Both the position numbers and the translations under genes were made by a program. Shown in pieces: positions 63,353-64,000 of a stretch of 64,000 bases of DNA. Location: assembly GCA_016342355.1 (NCBI GenBank), contig JAEINP010000022.1:1-64000 (forward strand), given 5' to 3'. How positions within the stretch are numbered: position 1 is the stretch's first letter; every line of letters begins with the position of its first letter. A model generated the notes under the pieces. The model was not told the origin of the DNA. It saw nothing but the letters and a program-made list of their open reading frames with translations, and searched no databases. This DNA is from Desulfatibacillum sp. Lineage in GTDB: Bacteria; Desulfobacterota; Desulfobacteria; Desulfobacterales; Desulfatibacillaceae.

Positions 63353-64000
63353 ATGATCCCTGAATTGTCTGAAACGGAGTTCGAACTTTTCCGGACCTTG
63401 CTTCAGAACAAGACGGGCATTTTGTTGAAAACCGCCAAAAGACAAACCCTGGGGCGGAGGCTGGCCAGAAGACTGGAAGCTCTGGGAATGTCCTCCTACA
63501 CCGCTTACTACCGCATGTTAAAGGCGGGGAAAGGTCACGAGGAACTCCGGACCCTCATCAACCATGTGACCATCGACCAGACCAGCTTTTTTCGGGCCGG
63601 TCCCCAGTTTGAAATTCTGGCGCGCCAGGTCATCCCTGATGTGGTGGAAAAAAACAGCGGATTAAAGCAAATCCGCATCTGGTCCGCCGGGTGCTCCAGG
63701 GGGCATGAACCCTACAGTCTGGAGATGATGATGCAGGAAACAATGCGGGAACTCGTAGCCTGGGATGTAAAATTCCTTGCCACGGACATAGACAGCGACT
63801 CCTTGAAATATGCTTTCCGAGGCAAGTACACGGCTGATGAAATGGCCCCTGTTCCCGAAGAATATGTACCAAAGTATTTCAAGCCTCTACGGCATTCCGG
63901 GAGGCGGTTCCATGTTGTGAGAGACAGGCTCAGGAAAAACATCCTTTTCAGGAGGCTTAACCTCCTGGAGGTTCCCTATCCCATCAAGGGACCCATGGAT
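63353..64000 (+). CDS. cheR: Chemotaxis methyltransferase CheR (3' end outside window)
   Basis: The first 216 codons of a CheR, starting directly after the CheW stop. It methylates receptor glutamates for adaptation using S-adenosylmethionine. The N-terminal helical domain is at about 1-75. The conserved TSFFR follows, then SAM motif I WSAGCSRGHEPYSLEM, where a His replaces the usual first Glu of GEEPYS. Next is the ATDIDSDSLKYAFRGKY region. The window ends just before the expected CRNV motif. The frame is open to the edge. CheB or other che genes may follow outside. Confidence 0.92.
   Translation, partial: MIPELSETEFELFRTLLQNKTGILLKTAKRQTLGRRLARRLEALGMSSYTAYYRMLKAGKGHEELRTLINHVTIDQTSFFRAGPQFEILARQVIPDVVEKNSGLKQIRIWSAGCSRGHEPYSLEMMMQETMRELVAWDVKFLATDIDSDSLKYAFRGKYTADEMAPVPEEYVPKYFKPLRHSGRRFHVVRDRLRKNILFRRLNLLEVPYPIKGPMD

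Overview
The window looks like chromosome from a strictly anaerobic Desulfobacterota (former Deltaproteobacteria) bacterium, probably near the Desulfobacteraceae/Desulfatibacillaceae. This is inferred from gene content: a tungsten-type aldehyde:ferredoxin oxidoreductase, a butyrate-type CoA-transferase, an acyl-CoA ligase/thiolase/SCP2 operon, an Fe-S uracil glycosylase, giant hybrid kinases, a multihaem cytochrome and a PilY1 tip adhesin. GC looks to be in the mid-50s by eye. No rRNA, tRNA, CRISPR array, integrase or intact transposase was found.

Layout. 1-6.3 kb: 3' end of a type IV pilus gene set (PilY1 adhesin with a calcium site, then a small exported protein, a terminator and a DUF4124 protein). 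6.8-14.7 kb, minus strand: an envelope and housekeeping run, read in the order small membrane protein, MurJ flippase, FtsB-like divisome protein, methyltransferase, two GT4 glycosyltransferases, then lipoprotein, CoaBC and UDG. 14.8-19.6 kb: GNAT, DUF2156 acyltransferase and a BarA-like hybrid kinase, meeting a membrane class III adenylate cyclase tail to tail. 20.9-25.8 kb: a decayed SGNH hydrolase, an outer-membrane barrel protein, a candidate small RNA, and a carbamoyltransferase/SxtJ-like pair with an acidic Cys-rich protein. 25.8-31.1 kb: DUF486, a methyltransferase and a 1342-residue hybrid kinase.

31.4-36.8 kb: a fatty-acid activation operon (SCP2 domain, acyl-CoA ligase, thiolase), a chalcone-isomerase-like secreted protein and a TetR repressor. 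Two nearly identical palindromes sit in the two control regions, so one TetR circuit is likely. 36.9-45.7 kb: MutY, an MFS transporter, a PatB-type C-S lyase, YceI, an AhpD-like protein and an MMPL/RND exporter. 45.7-47.4 kb: dispersed repeats flanking an AT-rich leucine-rich-repeat gene, which looks acquired. 47.4-53.3 kb: CoA-transferase, AOR, SCP2-like protein and Fe-alcohol dehydrogenase, together able to interconvert acyl-CoA, acid, aldehyde and alcohol.

53.5-64 kb: the most distinctive part. A 788-residue protein of unknown function, a Nudix hydrolase and a STAS protein lead into a chemosensory operon (CheY, CheA, tetrahaem cytochrome c, MCP, CheW, CheR). The cytochrome start overlaps the cheA stop. 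The MCP itself carries a CxxCH haem motif in its periplasmic domain. The gene order predicts a chemosensory array that reads periplasmic redox state through c-type haem.
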